Notes: generated from the letters alone by a model not told the origin. Shown: positions 8,195 to 16,470, counted from the first letter of the stretch. The stretch: DNA of 64,000 nucleotides from Subtercola frigoramans (GCF_016907385.1 NZ_JAFBBU010000001.1:1860001-1924000), one strand, 5' to 3'. Made by a program: numbers and translations.

Positions 8195-8328
8195 CGTTCA
8201 TCAAACGTCGTTTGCCGTTCATGTGAACGCTAGCATTTGATGAACGCCCAGATGAACACATTCGGCTGGTGTGAGGCCGTTTCCGAGGGGGCCGTGTCGG
8301 TGTTCGGCAGAGGATCGTTTGATGAACG
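8195..8328. promoter_or_regulatory. Putative res site (resolvase-binding repeats)
   Basis: Immediately upstream of tnpR lie repeated half-site-like motifs. CGTTCATCAAACG (8195-8207) is the exact reverse complement of CGTTTGATGAACG (8316-8328). CGTTCATGTGAACG (8216-8229) is palindromic, and CATTTGATGAACG (8234-8246) is a further copy. The arrangement resembles the several dimer-binding subsites of Tn3 res regions, and probably includes the tnpR promoter. No gene is present between 8183 and 8717. Confidence 0.7.
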
Positions 8329-8349
8329 TTACGTGCGGGCAAGTATTGA

Positions 8350-8387
8350 GGGGTCTGACCAGGTCAGGAACAGCGGTTGGCGCTAAG
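8350..8387 (+). repeat. Left inverted repeat of the nested cassette
   Basis: 38 bp with Tn3-type features (GGGGTCTGAC outer end, GGAAC core, CTAAG inner end). The inner 22 bases are near identical to the right copy at 10774-10810, and identity continues a few bases further inward (GATT). Confidence 0.75.
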
Positions 8388-8655
8388 GATTAAGGTCGCT
8401 TCTGACTCTTGTTGCCAGCCGCAGAATGCGCCCGTAACCGGGTTGCTGACCCGCATAGGGGTGGGAGAGGAACACTGATATTGGTCTGGTCGACGCCAGT
8501 GCCCGGGTGAACATCCGAAGGGATACCGAGATAGTCGCTGCGCCGGCACCTCGCTGCTGCGTTGCCCCGCTAGCTGAATGTGTAATTTCTCAGACTACCC
8601 TCGTTCGAGGGCCACCCGCCAGTCAGCATTTTGTACGACGGCACAAAGGAGGACT

Positions 8656-8679
8656 GTGGATTTCTGGAGTGAAGCCTAG
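8656..8679 (+). other. Possible 7-codon leader peptide upstream of the protease
   Basis: The strongest Shine-Dalgarno in this leader (AAAGGAGG, 8645-8652) does not serve the protease but precedes GTG GAT TTC TGG AGT GAA GCC TAG. Spacing of 3 nt is short, so translation is uncertain. It ends just before the hairpin at 8683-8710. Confidence 0.25.
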
Positions 8680-8682
8680 TGT

Positions 8683-8710
8683 CCCCTTGAGGGCATCCGC
8701 CCACGAGGGG
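8683..8710 (+). promoter_or_regulatory. Hairpin sequestering the protease ribosome-binding site
   Basis: CCCCT (8683-8687) pairs with AGGGG (8706-8710), and GGGC (8691-8694) with GCCC (8699-8702) around an ATCC loop. AGGGG is the apparent SD of the ATG at 8718 (7-nt spacing), so the folded form would block initiation. Regulatory role is inference. Confidence 0.45.
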
Positions 8711-8717
8711 AACCGTT

Positions 8718-10040
8718 ATGAAATTGCCAGCCAAAGCCAGAGCAGGGACACTCCTACTTGCTGCAGTAGCTCTGACCGTGAGCGTCACGGGCGTAACGAG
8801 CGCAGCATACGCCTCATCCGATCCTGTCTCTCCTAGCGGGAGCGGGGTGAGCAGCGCCTTCGTGTCGGAGGTGGGCCAGACGTTCATCGATAACCAACGA
8901 AAACTCGGAGAACTGAAGTCCTGGATACTGGCCCAGCCAGATTCAGCAAATAGCGGGTACATCGATCAAATCAACGACGCTCCCGGCCTTTCTACCCAGC
9001 TTCTATGGCACGGTGACTCGAAGCTCAAGGCTTCGGTTATCGCGGAAGCCGCAAGGCGCGGGATCAAGGCTACGATCCTCGAACGGCCACACTCTCTCCC
9101 TGAAATAAACTCGATCACCAAAAAGCTCGAAGCGCACGCCGATCAACTCGCAGCCGCAGGCTTCACCTTGGCCTCGGTGGTCGGTGTCCAAGTAGACACA
9201 GGGGAGATCCAAGTCGAAGGAGCCTACACAGCCGCTTCGTTGAAGTCTGCTGATGCTCAACAACGTTCCGCGGTCAACACCGTCAGCGTTGCTTCCGAAC
9301 TTGCCGGTGTTCCTGTGAAAGTCGTTGGTGGAGTCACCACCACTCCGACCGTCACGAGAAGCACGGACACTAACCCCTTCTGGGCGGGTGGTTACATGAT
9401 CAATGCCGGCGGCGGTGTTTGCTCTACCGGTTTCGCACTGAGCTACAACGGAGTCAACCACATCACGACGGCACGTCACTGTAACGCCACCTCGTACACG
9501 GCTCGCAACGGGACGGCGAGCTACGGCGGTACCATAGCCACAACATCCGATGCTGCGGTGAGCATTTTGAGCGCAGGCGGCGCGGGGCGAACCTTCGACA
9601 ACACCTGGGACAACAGCGCCGGCATCAACAAGAGCGTCTACAACATCTACGACGTCGGCCTTAACGACCTCATCTGCACCAGCGGCGGCAATTCAGGCGT
9701 TCACTGCAACATCAAAGTGACCGCAATGAACGTCTCATTCAACGACAACACGGGCAACGGCACCATCTCTACGATCCGTGGAGTGCAACAGACGGCCGGT
9801 GCGATTGCCAATATCCAAGGCGACAGCGGCGGGCCCGTGTTCATGCCGTACGGTGGCGGCGATGCACAACGCGTTGGCGCAGTCGGCATGATCCAAGGAC
9901 TTGAATCCGGATCGGTGAGCGGTTGCGGATCAGTCCACGATCAGGGAACGAACCTCTGCTCAAAAACCGTTCTGTTCTCGTCTATTCACACCGCCATCCT
10001 CTACGGAGGCTTGGGCCTCAGCCTCGTCAGCGGCGGCTGA
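8718..10040 (+). CDS. Secreted S1-family (chymotrypsin/streptogrisin-like) serine protease
   Basis: Predicted exported proenzyme of 440 aa. Residues 1-32 are a Sec signal peptide ending near SAAYASS. A prosegment to about residue 215 is followed by a catalytic domain. The triad is visible as H254 (HITTARHC), D278 (TTSDAAVSIL) and S370 (IQGDSGGPV). Paired cysteines near 235/255, 320/330 and 403/414 fit extracytoplasmic disulfides. The ATG at 8718 follows GAGGGG at 7 nt. It is the main cargo of the nested cassette; the downstream gene also encodes an exported protein. The propeptide contains the AAAGFTLASVVGVQVDTGEIQV block seen in bacterial proteases with prodomains. Substrate unknown; roles in nutrition or attack on other cells are both possible. 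Confidence 0.92.
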   Translation: MKLPAKARAGTLLLAAVALTVSVTGVTSAAYASSDPVSPSGSGVSSAFVSEVGQTFIDNQRKLGELKSWILAQPDSANSGYIDQINDAPGLSTQLLWHGDSKLKASVIAEAARRGIKATILERPHSLPEINSITKKLEAHADQLAAAGFTLASVVGVQVDTGEIQVEGAYTAASLKSADAQQRSAVNTVSVASELAGVPVKVVGGVTTTPTVTRSTDTNPFWAGGYMINAGGGVCSTGFALSYNGVNHITTARHCNATSYTARNGTASYGGTIATTSDAAVSILSAGGAGRTFDNTWDNSAGINKSVYNIYDVGLNDLICTSGGNSGVHCNIKVTAMNVSFNDNTGNGTISTIRGVQQTAGAIANIQGDSGGPVFMPYGGGDAQRVGAVGMIQGLESGSVSGCGSVHDQGTNLCSKTVLFSSIHTAILYGGLGLSLVSGG

Positions 10041-10064
10041 TTCAGCAAACAACCGGACAGATTT

Positions 10065-10112
10065 GAGAGAGTGCCCACAGCCGCGTCCACACGTGGGCAG
10101 GGGCACTCTCTC
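10065..10112 (+). terminator. Long hairpin after the protease gene
   Basis: Perfect 12-bp stem (10065-10076 with 10101-10112, GAGAGAGTGCCC/GGGCACTCTCTC) with an inner partly paired loop. There is no U-tract, so it may act as a transcription pause or mRNA-stabilising element rather than a strict intrinsic terminator. Confidence 0.6.
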
Positions 10113-10166
10113 TAACCGTGACGTGAACAAGAACCGCCCACGCGAATGAACCGACGGAGAACCAGG

Positions 10167-10667
10167 ATGCGAAATGATCGCTACCGAACTTTTGCAATAT
10201 GTCTTGCTTTCGCGTTTGGCGGCGCGAGCATCATGACGGGATGCGCGAAAGGCGGTGAGACACCAGTTTCCACCGCACCGGTCTCGTCGTCGCCGTGCGC
10301 TTCGATTGAGACGTTCGGCTGTGACCGATTCACCTCGATCAGCGGCATACAGAACGGATCGGCCGTCTCGTGGCTTGGAACCGAACCCCTTTTACTGAGT
10401 TTCAGCTATCAAAACGGTTCCATCAACGCCATCGTCGGAACCCCCTGCAACGCCATCAACGTGCCGGTACAAATCAGTGGCGACAAGATCACACCCGACG
10501 CCAATAGCGTCATCCACGGCGCGAAGGGGTGCGTTAACGACGCCGGCCAAAAAGAGATGTGGGCCACAACATTTTTCAGCACTCCGATGTCGGTGGTTTC
10601 GACTGATAGTGTCCTGACACTCAGCACGTCGACGGCCAGCGTCGTTTTTTCCAGAGCAACCAGCTGA
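10167..10667 (+). CDS. Small lipoprotein, META/HslJ-like domain possible
   Basis: Predicted lipoprotein of 166 aa. The N-terminus MRNDRYRTFAICLAFAFG is a signal peptide ending in the lipobox SIMTGC, so the mature protein would be lipidated on Cys. The C-terminal part (GTPCNAINVPVQISGDKITPD...GAKGC...EMWATTFFSTPMSV...STDSVLTL) resembles the META (DUF306/HslJ) pattern: a cysteine pair, a G-D-K-I-T strand and a final L-T-L strand. This is pattern recognition only. The ATG at 10167 is preferred because GGAG lies 7 nt upstream; an in-frame ATG at 10146 lacks a ribosome-binding site. Located 126 bp after the protease, inside the nested cassette. It could be an inhibitor or surface protector paired with the protease, but nothing proves this. 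Confidence 0.7.
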   Translation: MRNDRYRTFAICLAFAFGGASIMTGCAKGGETPVSTAPVSSSPCASIETFGCDRFTSISGIQNGSAVSWLGTEPLLLSFSYQNGSINAIVGTPCNAINVPVQISGDKITPDANSVIHGAKGCVNDAGQKEMWATTFFSTPMSVVSTDSVLTLSTSTASVVFSRATS

Positions 10668-10688
10668 ATGTCCCGTGCCGCTACCGTT

Positions 10689-10743
10689 ATCTGCTCCTCC
10701 TCTAATGGCCCCAACGTCGGGGCGGGTCATAGGAGAAGCAGAT
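10689..10743 (+). terminator. Imperfect terminator-like hairpin after the lipoprotein gene
   Basis: 13-nt arms (10689-10701 and 10731-10743) pair at 12 positions and enclose a second stem, CCCC-AACGTC-GGGG. It ends the cargo unit just inside the right inverted repeat. Confidence 0.5.
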
Positions 10744-10773
10744 CGCACATGGTCATCACCCGCTGCCTGAATC

Positions 10774-10810
10774 CTTAGCACCAACCGCTGTTCCTGTGCT
10801 GGTCGACCCT
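10774..10810 (-). repeat. Right inverted repeat of the nested cassette
   Basis: Reverse complement of this segment matches 8350-8387 with one missing base and several substitutions toward the outer end; the CAGGAACAGCGGTTGG core is conserved. It lies 33 bp from the end of tnpA. Confidence 0.75.
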
Positions 10811-10843
10811 GTATAGGGTTCTCACGGCGTCTGGTCCCTGGCC

Positions 10844-13800
10844 TTATGCCTCGTCGTCTTCGTTTGTGTCGGGATCGCGCAGGTCCCGGATTTTGCCGGG
10901 GGCGAGGTTTGGAGTGGCGAAGGTATAGGTGCCCAGCACGCCTAGGTGGGAATGCACGAACGGTGAGAGCCTGGCGAGATCATCTTCCCGGATCGGGTAG
11001 CCCTGGTTTCGTAGCTGGGTGACTGCGGCGTCGAGGTAGCGGGTGGTCCACAGGGTTGCACAGTTCAGGACGAGGCCGAGAGCACCGAGCTGGTTCTCCA
11101 GCCCGCGTTCGTAGTGGTGGTAGAGCTCACCTCTTTTACCGTGGCAGATCTTCCGCGCGAGGGAGTGACGGTTCTCTTGGAGGTTACGGATGTCTTTGAT
11201 ATCGCGGCGGTAGGACTCGTCAACGTCGATGTAGGTCAGGATGTGAAGCGTTTTGAAGATTCGCCCGTAGGCTGCGATCGCTTCGCCAAGCGCGGTGGGA
11301 TGTCCGTCGCGTTGCAACATCGTGACAACGTCGTACGCGCGCACCGAGCCAGTGTAGATCGAGGAGACCACCCGCACGATGTCATCCCAGTTTCGGCGGA
11401 TCTTGCCGAGGTCGACCTTGCCGCGGGCGAAGGTATTCAGCGGGCCGTAGTCAGCCCCGGTGTTGATCCGCCAGCCCTTTTGGTCAGGCAAGTCAGCCAG
11501 CGCCGGACGATAGGAGATGCCGAGGAGTTCGAGCAGCCCGAAGACAAGGTCGCTGTACGAGCCAGTGTCAGTCACGACAACGTCAGGCAGCGCTCCGCCG
11601 TCGAAACCGAAGATGACATCCACCATGTGCAGCGAGTCACGTATCGTGCCCGAGACGATCTTGGCACCGCATCCCATGCCCCGGTCGTTTATGGCGTTCA
11701 GCCAGGTCATGCCTCTCTTGGAACCAAAGTACTTCCGATTGGGGCGGGCGAACGCGGCGGGAACGGGCACGACGAACCGCATCCCGTCCACGGCCGCGAC
11801 CAGTCCGCCGCCCCATGCCTGCGCTAAACGGAGAGTGGCCTGCGCGTCGACGAGCGGCACGTTGGCTGCGGACAGAGTCTCCGGGCGGAAGTAGTTCTGA
11901 TAGACGTGCGAGAGCCGGGACCGTTCCAGAGCTGGAACGCCTTTCTTCGCGATCGGCCGATACCCCACGTTCAACGAGTGCGCCGTTAGGCATGCGGCGA
12001 TCGACAGGCGCAGATCACCCATCCGGGCCTGCCCACCGGATGCAGCCGTGAACGCCGCCGGCAATTCGGGTACCCACCCCATGACCTCGAGGATCATCTC
12101 GGGAAGTTCCACACGCGGCAACATTGCGGTGGTACGTGAGCGTAGGTCTACTAACGAAGGCGGCTCCTCGACACCTTTGAGGCCGGTCAGGTGGATTCTG
12201 CTGTCCTCATCGACGCGCGTGTTGGGATTAGCGGAGAGCCTTCCGCCGACCTCCCGCAGGGTGGCATCGAGCGCCTGAGCATGCTCAGCCAATAACGCGT
12301 CCGGAGATTCGGGTAGTCCGAGCGCGGTGAGCGTGTCGGTCCGTATCGCCTGCCACCGCTCACCATCCAGGAGCGCAGCTTGCGGGTTGCGCCATTTCGT
12401 GGACGTTTCGGCGAAAATCTCGCGCCGTTTGAGGCATCTCCAGAACCGTTCCAAGACACACAGGGCGTAGGCGTGCCGGTTCACCGCGCCGCCCTGATGG
12501 GCGGGATGCCCGAATACCAGTCGCCTCCATGGCCCAGTGACAACGGGACCGTCGATCAGGTGCCCGCCGATCAAAGGAGCGGCCAGCCGACTGCGGTGAG
12601 CCAGAACGTCCGCCACTGCGGTCATCGCCGCCAACACAGGCGCACCTTCGGCGTTGGCTCCGAATGGGATGACCTGGGTCAGAACCTTGAGAAACCCCGA
12701 GACCGTAGAGAAACGTTTGACCAGCTCGGAGCGCCAGTCGTCACCTTCGTCGGTATCAGCGGGAGGAACGTTCTCGGTGACCACGATCAACGCGGCACGG
12801 ACTTGCTCGCGGGAGACGACTTCTTCAATGGCCTCCCAAATTTGACCGATCCGGACCTGCTCACCCCACCCCTCAGCGTCAAATAGCACCTCCACCGCCG
12901 CGGCGAGCCGAGCTGATGCCTTCGCCAGCCGCGGGTGCGTGCGGACCTTGTCCTTGTCCGAGGCGCTTCGCGCCTTGCTCAACAACTCCGTGACCATCAA
13001 CAGGTCAAACAACTCCAAGGCATCATCGATCGACTTGCCCTCCAGATGCCGCACCGTGGCCAGCAAAGTCGCCACTCGCCGGCCGGGCGGGTGCCGACGC
13101 AGCGTCGACGCATCCGCCCGCATCCCATACTTCGCCAGCTCGTCCAGCCGCTGCTGCGGCACCATGTCCTCCACGCCTACCCGCGCCAGCCCTAGCCCGG
13201 TGACCTCAGCGACCTGATCTAACGCCTTGATGATCGACGGCCCGGAAGCACGCGGTGTCACACCTTTCCGCCACCGCTCGAGGTCCGATACCCGCGACCC
13301 GGGCGGAACATCTAATAACTGCTCCAAGACATGCCGTTGGCTGCTGGTCACCAACGCCTCCAGATCGCCCCATAACCGTTCGGCCGCCTCCTGACGGAGC
13401 CGAGCGATCAAACGCGCTAACGTACTGACCCCGGGAAGAAGGACCTTCCGACGCCGCAACCAATCCAACGCGTCAGCGAAGATCGCTTTCGGCCCGTCAC
13501 CCGACGTCCACGCTCGCGCCGACACCCACTTCACGAATTCCGCTTCCACAACCGTGAAGTCCACCCACCCGTACTCGCGACGGATGAGCAGCTGATGCTC
13601 GAACGCCGTGGCACGCCGACCTGTGTACTCCCTCACGCGGGACGAGTCGTCAACACCCAGCTGCTCAGCGACGAAGTCCACCACCACCAGAGGCACGTCT
13701 ACCGGGTCTTCAAGGAACACTCCGAGCCAGCGGACCGTCACCAACTGCAACGCGAACCCGAGCTGAGAATGCTCACCGCGCCGGACACCGACTAGAGCCC

Positions 13801-13909
13801 TGTCCTCATCGTCCAGGAAGAACGCGCGTTCCAGATCCGCCCGCGAAGGCACAGCAGTAAACCGCCCATACGCAGCGACCTCGTCATCAGTCAGAAACTC
13901 CACCGGCAT
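10844..13909 (-). CDS. tnpA: Tn3-family transposase (TnpA)
   Basis: DDE transposase of 1021 aa, the expected length for the family, catalysing replicative transposition at the 38-bp ends. An N-terminal DUF4158-like DNA-binding region (MPVEFLTDDEVAAYGRF...) is followed by the long helical middle part and the Tn3 catalytic domain. Candidate acidic residues are in VAAVDGMRFVVPV, VVVTDTGSYSDLVFGLLELLGI and the terminal HYERGLENQLGALGLVLNCATLWTTRYLDA block, all in the expected order. No frameshift is seen. The start at 13909 is 83 bp inside the right terminal repeat, and the gene reads toward the cargo. Confidence 0.97.
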   Translation of the reverse strand: MPVEFLTDDEVAAYGRFTAVPSRADLERAFFLDDEDRALVGVRRGEHSQLGFALQLVTVRWLGVFLEDPVDVPLVVVDFVAEQLGVDDSSRVREYTGRRATAFEHQLLIRREYGWVDFTVVEAEFVKWVSARAWTSGDGPKAIFADALDWLRRRKVLLPGVSTLARLIARLRQEAAERLWGDLEALVTSSQRHVLEQLLDVPPGSRVSDLERWRKGVTPRASGPSIIKALDQVAEVTGLGLARVGVEDMVPQQRLDELAKYGMRADASTLRRHPPGRRVATLLATVRHLEGKSIDDALELFDLLMVTELLSKARSASDKDKVRTHPRLAKASARLAAAVEVLFDAEGWGEQVRIGQIWEAIEEVVSREQVRAALIVVTENVPPADTDEGDDWRSELVKRFSTVSGFLKVLTQVIPFGANAEGAPVLAAMTAVADVLAHRSRLAAPLIGGHLIDGPVVTGPWRRLVFGHPAHQGGAVNRHAYALCVLERFWRCLKRREIFAETSTKWRNPQAALLDGERWQAIRTDTLTALGLPESPDALLAEHAQALDATLREVGGRLSANPNTRVDEDSRIHLTGLKGVEEPPSLVDLRSRTTAMLPRVELPEMILEVMGWVPELPAAFTAASGGQARMGDLRLSIAACLTAHSLNVGYRPIAKKGVPALERSRLSHVYQNYFRPETLSAANVPLVDAQATLRLAQAWGGGLVAAVDGMRFVVPVPAAFARPNRKYFGSKRGMTWLNAINDRGMGCGAKIVSGTIRDSLHMVDVIFGFDGGALPDVVVTDTGSYSDLVFGLLELLGISYRPALADLPDQKGWRINTGADYGPLNTFARGKVDLGKIRRNWDDIVRVVSSIYTGSVRAYDVVTMLQRDGHPTALGEAIAAYGRIFKTLHILTYIDVDESYRRDIKDIRNLQENRHSLARKICHGKRGELYHHYERGLENQLGALGLVLNCATLWTTRYLDAAVTQLRNQGYPIREDDLARLSPFVHSHLGVLGTYTFATPNLAPGKIRDLRDPDTNEDDEA

Positions 13910-13991
13910 CTCACGAACCTACGCCCCCGCCGGAACACAAAACGACCCCCATCGGAACGACCGATCACGCCAACTCACCCCCGGCCCGCAT

Positions 13992-14029
13992 CTAAACGCG
14001 ACTGACCGTTCCAATGCGGCTCAACCCCC
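13992..14029 (-). repeat. Right terminal inverted repeat (IRR) of the Tn3-family element
   Basis: 38-bp inverted counterpart of 7522-7559; the outer end CCCCC (14025-14029) abuts the GTTTC target duplication at 14030-14034. Confidence 0.95.
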
Positions 14030-15587
14030 GTTTCGCCAGTGGTGTGGGTTCGATGGTGTATTCGTATCCGGCGGGTGAGGTCCAGGTGATCGTGGGTGGT
14101 CGCCCGTCCGGGCCGGGGGTTTGCCGGATGGTCCATTCGGTGTGGTGTTTGACTTTGTGGTGCGAAGTGCACAGCGGGCTGAGGTTGTCGAAGGACGTGG
14201 TGCCGCCGTCGCCCCAGGCGACCGTGTGGTCGAGGTCTGTGGTGGTGGATGGTTTGCACGGGATCGGGAACGTGCATTCGGTGTGGGTGAGGCGGATGAG
14301 TTCGTCGAGGTCGGCGGGGGGCTTGTAGCGTTGCCTGCCGTAGCTGAGCACGGCACCGGTGGCGGGGTCGGTCAGTACGCGGGTGAACGAGCGTGCCTGG
14401 CGGGTGATGTTCAGGGCGGTGTGCCGGTCGATCGGCCCGTACCCTTCCAGGGTCGCCGGCCCGGAGGTCTGGTCGGCGTCAAGGTCGCCGTGGTGGTCGC
14501 GGCCCAGGAGGGTGAGGGCGGGGACGGTGACGTTCACGCGGGCCCGGATGTGGGGGGTGACGCGGGGGGTGTGGGTGTTCTCGTTGAGCATCAGATCGGT
14601 GAGGACGTCGACTTTGAGTTGGGTGTGGGTGCGGGGGTCGCCGTTGTGTTTGGCGGAGGTGGCCATGTCGGTGGCACGGTTGTGGATGGCTGTCGCTTCG
14701 ACGGCGGCGGTGTAGAGGGTCAGGTATGCCATCCCGTCGGACCCGGGCTCCAGATACAGGCGCCGATTGGTGACAGCGTCGGTGTGGCGTTGGGTGTCGG
14801 TGCGGGGTTGTACTTCTTCCACTGCCGCGCGGGCGATTGTGTCGAGGCGTTGCGCGGTCACTTTCCGCGCCCAGGACAACACCGTCTTCTCGTACCGTGC
14901 GAGTGCTTCGCGGGGCAGGGGGTGGGATCGGTGGACGAGGGCTTCGGTGTGCCGGTACGACACCCGGCCCGAAGCAAGAGCCTCACGGGTGGCGGTGAAC
15001 GGGCCGGTGAGGCCTTCGCTGGTGACGATGAGTCGGCGGGCGTCGGGCTCGGTGAGGTGGAGGGCGACGGCGAGTTCGAGGACGACTTGGCGTTGCACGA
15101 TCTGGTCGGAGGACCACTACGGGCCGCCGCCCCCGCTGCTGGCGAAGCTGTCCTGGGTGTGTAGTGCGAACCCCGCAACCCGAGCTTCCTCGACGAGCAC
15201 GGCGTGGTCGGCGTGCGCGACCGCGATCGCCCGATGCGACACCAGCACCGCCGCGACCGCCGCCGCGAACCGGTCCCGACGCGACGTTGACGACGACGAC
15301 GATGGTGGCCCCGATGGCGACCCGGCTGACGACCCTGATGACGGTGCCCCTGACGACGGCGACCCGGCTGGCGTCCCGGACGTTGACTCCGACGGCGACC
15401 CTGCTGACGACTCCGATGGCGGCCCCGATGGTGCCGACGGACTTGATGATGGCGACGGCGCACCACTCGCGGCAGGGTCATCGGTCGGCGAGACCAAGGG
15501 TTCTGTGCCGAAGCGATCGGTGCGGGGGGATGCCGAATCGGTCGGGTCGGGATCAACCTCGTCATTGGTGAGTAATGCTCGTGTCAT
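14030..15587 (-). pseudogene. DUF222/HNH-endonuclease-like gene, disrupted twice
   Basis: Member of the DUF222 family with a C-terminal HNH domain. The HNH region is recognisable as CTFPIPCKPSTTTDLDHTVA, then GGTTSFDNLSPLCTSHHKVKHH. The likely start is the ATG at 15585-15587 (MTRALLTNDEVDPDP). An 80-residue Ser/Pro/Gly-rich stretch follows. In the same frame, TAG at 15117-15119 interrupts the protein between SSGGGGP and WSSDQIVQRQ. The 3' end is cut by the transposon after PLAK; the original tail lies at 7449-7516. The 907-nt-plus segment after the TAG is otherwise open, so the lesions look recent. DUF222 genes are often multicopy in this family, which may explain tolerated loss. Confidence 0.88.
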
Positions 15588-15785
15588 GTGATCAGTCAAC
15601 CACCCACCAACGACATTCAAAGGCCAAAAACCCTGATCAGTGGATAACTCACAAAACCTGCTACCTGTTGAGGAGGAGACGGTGAGTCGCTCTCCCGAGG
15701 AGGTCGAAGAGTTTTCGAAACGCAGTTGCCGCTCGGTCGGAATCACTGTCTCGAGAGGACGTTGCCAGAGGACTCTACGTAACGG

Positions 15786-16424
15786 TTACGAACAGTCTGT
15801 TTTCAGCCACTCCTTGATGCCGTCGAGCTGGGTTCCGAAACTGGTGGTGTCGAAGGATGGTCGTGGCGGATCTGATGCGGAGACCGACGGGCTCGGCAGG
15901 CTCGGCCCCGCGGAAGCCCCCACTACCGGCAGCTGATCGGGTGCGACTTTCGCCGAGGCATTCGGTGTCGCCGTCGGCGCGGGATGCACGATCGCGTTGT
16001 ACTTGTCGAGTTCGCGCCCGAATGACAGCACCATCGCCGAGATCTGCAGATAGTGGCCCGAGATCGGGGGAGGGGCAGCCACGGCCATGGTCTGGATCGC
16101 GTCGTCAAGTCCACCGATGCCGGCCGAGTCATTCATGAGGGCGAGGTTGTTAGGGATGAGCGCCAGTGCCACGACATCACCGCCGACACCCAGGCACGCT
16201 TCGGCGCGGGATCCGTAGGTTCCCCACTGAGCCGGGTCTCCGCTGCCCGGCACCGTGCCACCGGTCACGGTCGGGGTGGGCATCGGCGAACCTGTGGGCC
16301 CGGAGCCACCCATGCATCCGGCGAGAGAAGCCGCGAGCGCGAGACCGAAGAATCCGGCAAACATCGCGCGCCTGACTCCCCGCGAAAGCCGGTTCCTCGC
16401 TGAGGCTTCTCTGATGACAACCAT
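15786..16424 (-). CDS. Putative lipoprotein of unknown function
   Basis: 212-aa protein with an N-terminal signal peptide (MFAGFFGLALAASLAGC) whose LAGC lipobox predicts lipidation. A Gly/Pro/Thr-rich linker follows, then a mostly helical domain (AEACLGVGGDVVALALIPNNLALMN...SGHYLQISAMVLSFGRELDKY) with a second proline/serine-rich stretch before the C-terminal helix GTQLDGIKEWLKTDC. Two cysteines in the mature part (EACLG and the last but one residue) could pair. GGAGG lies 10 nt upstream of the ATG. I do not recognise the family. The gene is divergent from 16710. Confidence 0.65.
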   Translation of the reverse strand: MVVIREASARNRLSRGVRRAMFAGFFGLALAASLAGCMGGSGPTGSPMPTPTVTGGTVPGSGDPAQWGTYGSRAEACLGVGGDVVALALIPNNLALMNDSAGIGGLDDAIQTMAVAAPPPISGHYLQISAMVLSFGRELDKYNAIVHPAPTATPNASAKVAPDQLPVVGASAGPSLPSPSVSASDPPRPSFDTTSFGTQLDGIKEWLKTDCS

Positions 16425-16470
16425 CGTCAGTGCACCTCCAGAACCGGTCGTCCCACTCTATGCCGTGACT

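Larger units (their letters stand above)
8350..10810. mobile_element. Nested non-autonomous cassette with distinct Tn3-like ends
   Basis: A second inverted-repeat pair inside the transposon delimits 2461 bp. The left copy is at 8350-8387 and the right copy, inverted, at 10774-10810. The left copy begins GGGGTCTGAC, has the internal GGAAC and ends GCTAAG after exactly 38 bp, as in Tn3-family ends. The right copy differs at several outer positions and lacks one base. These ends differ from the outer IRs. The unit holds a secreted protease gene and a lipoprotein gene but no transposase, the organisation of a mobile insertion cassette moved in trans. No clear 5-bp target duplication is visible. 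Confidence 0.7.
7522..14029. mobile_element. Complete Tn3-family transposon (6508 bp)
   Basis: The element is bounded by inverted repeats (7522-7559 and 13992-14029) matching at 36 of 38 positions. They start GGGGG and carry the Tn3-type internal GGAAC. A 5-bp direct repeat GTTTC flanks it (7517-7521 and 14030-14034), the duplication length typical of Tn3 elements. It carries a serine resolvase (tnpR), a res region and a 1021-aa Tn3 transposase, all needed for replicative transposition and resolution. A 2.46-kb cargo cassette with its own Tn3-like ends sits between res and tnpA. Intact ends, intact ORFs and exact target duplication argue for recent insertion. Confidence 0.95.

Noticed and set aside
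10800..10815. Search for a 5-bp target duplication of the nested cassette (ATTGA at 8345-8349)
   Set aside because: No matching pentamer follows the right inner repeat, so a simple recent transposition of the cassette cannot be shown.
11114..11827. Plus-strand ORF of 237 aa inside tnpA
   Set aside because: Antisense shadow of the transposase, whose family motifs are unambiguous on the minus strand.
15288..15480. Plus-strand Asp/Gly-rich repetitive ORF (calcium-binding-like)
   Set aside because: It is antisense to the Ser/Pro/Gly linker of the DUF222 gene; codon-position GC pattern and frame continuity favour the minus strand.
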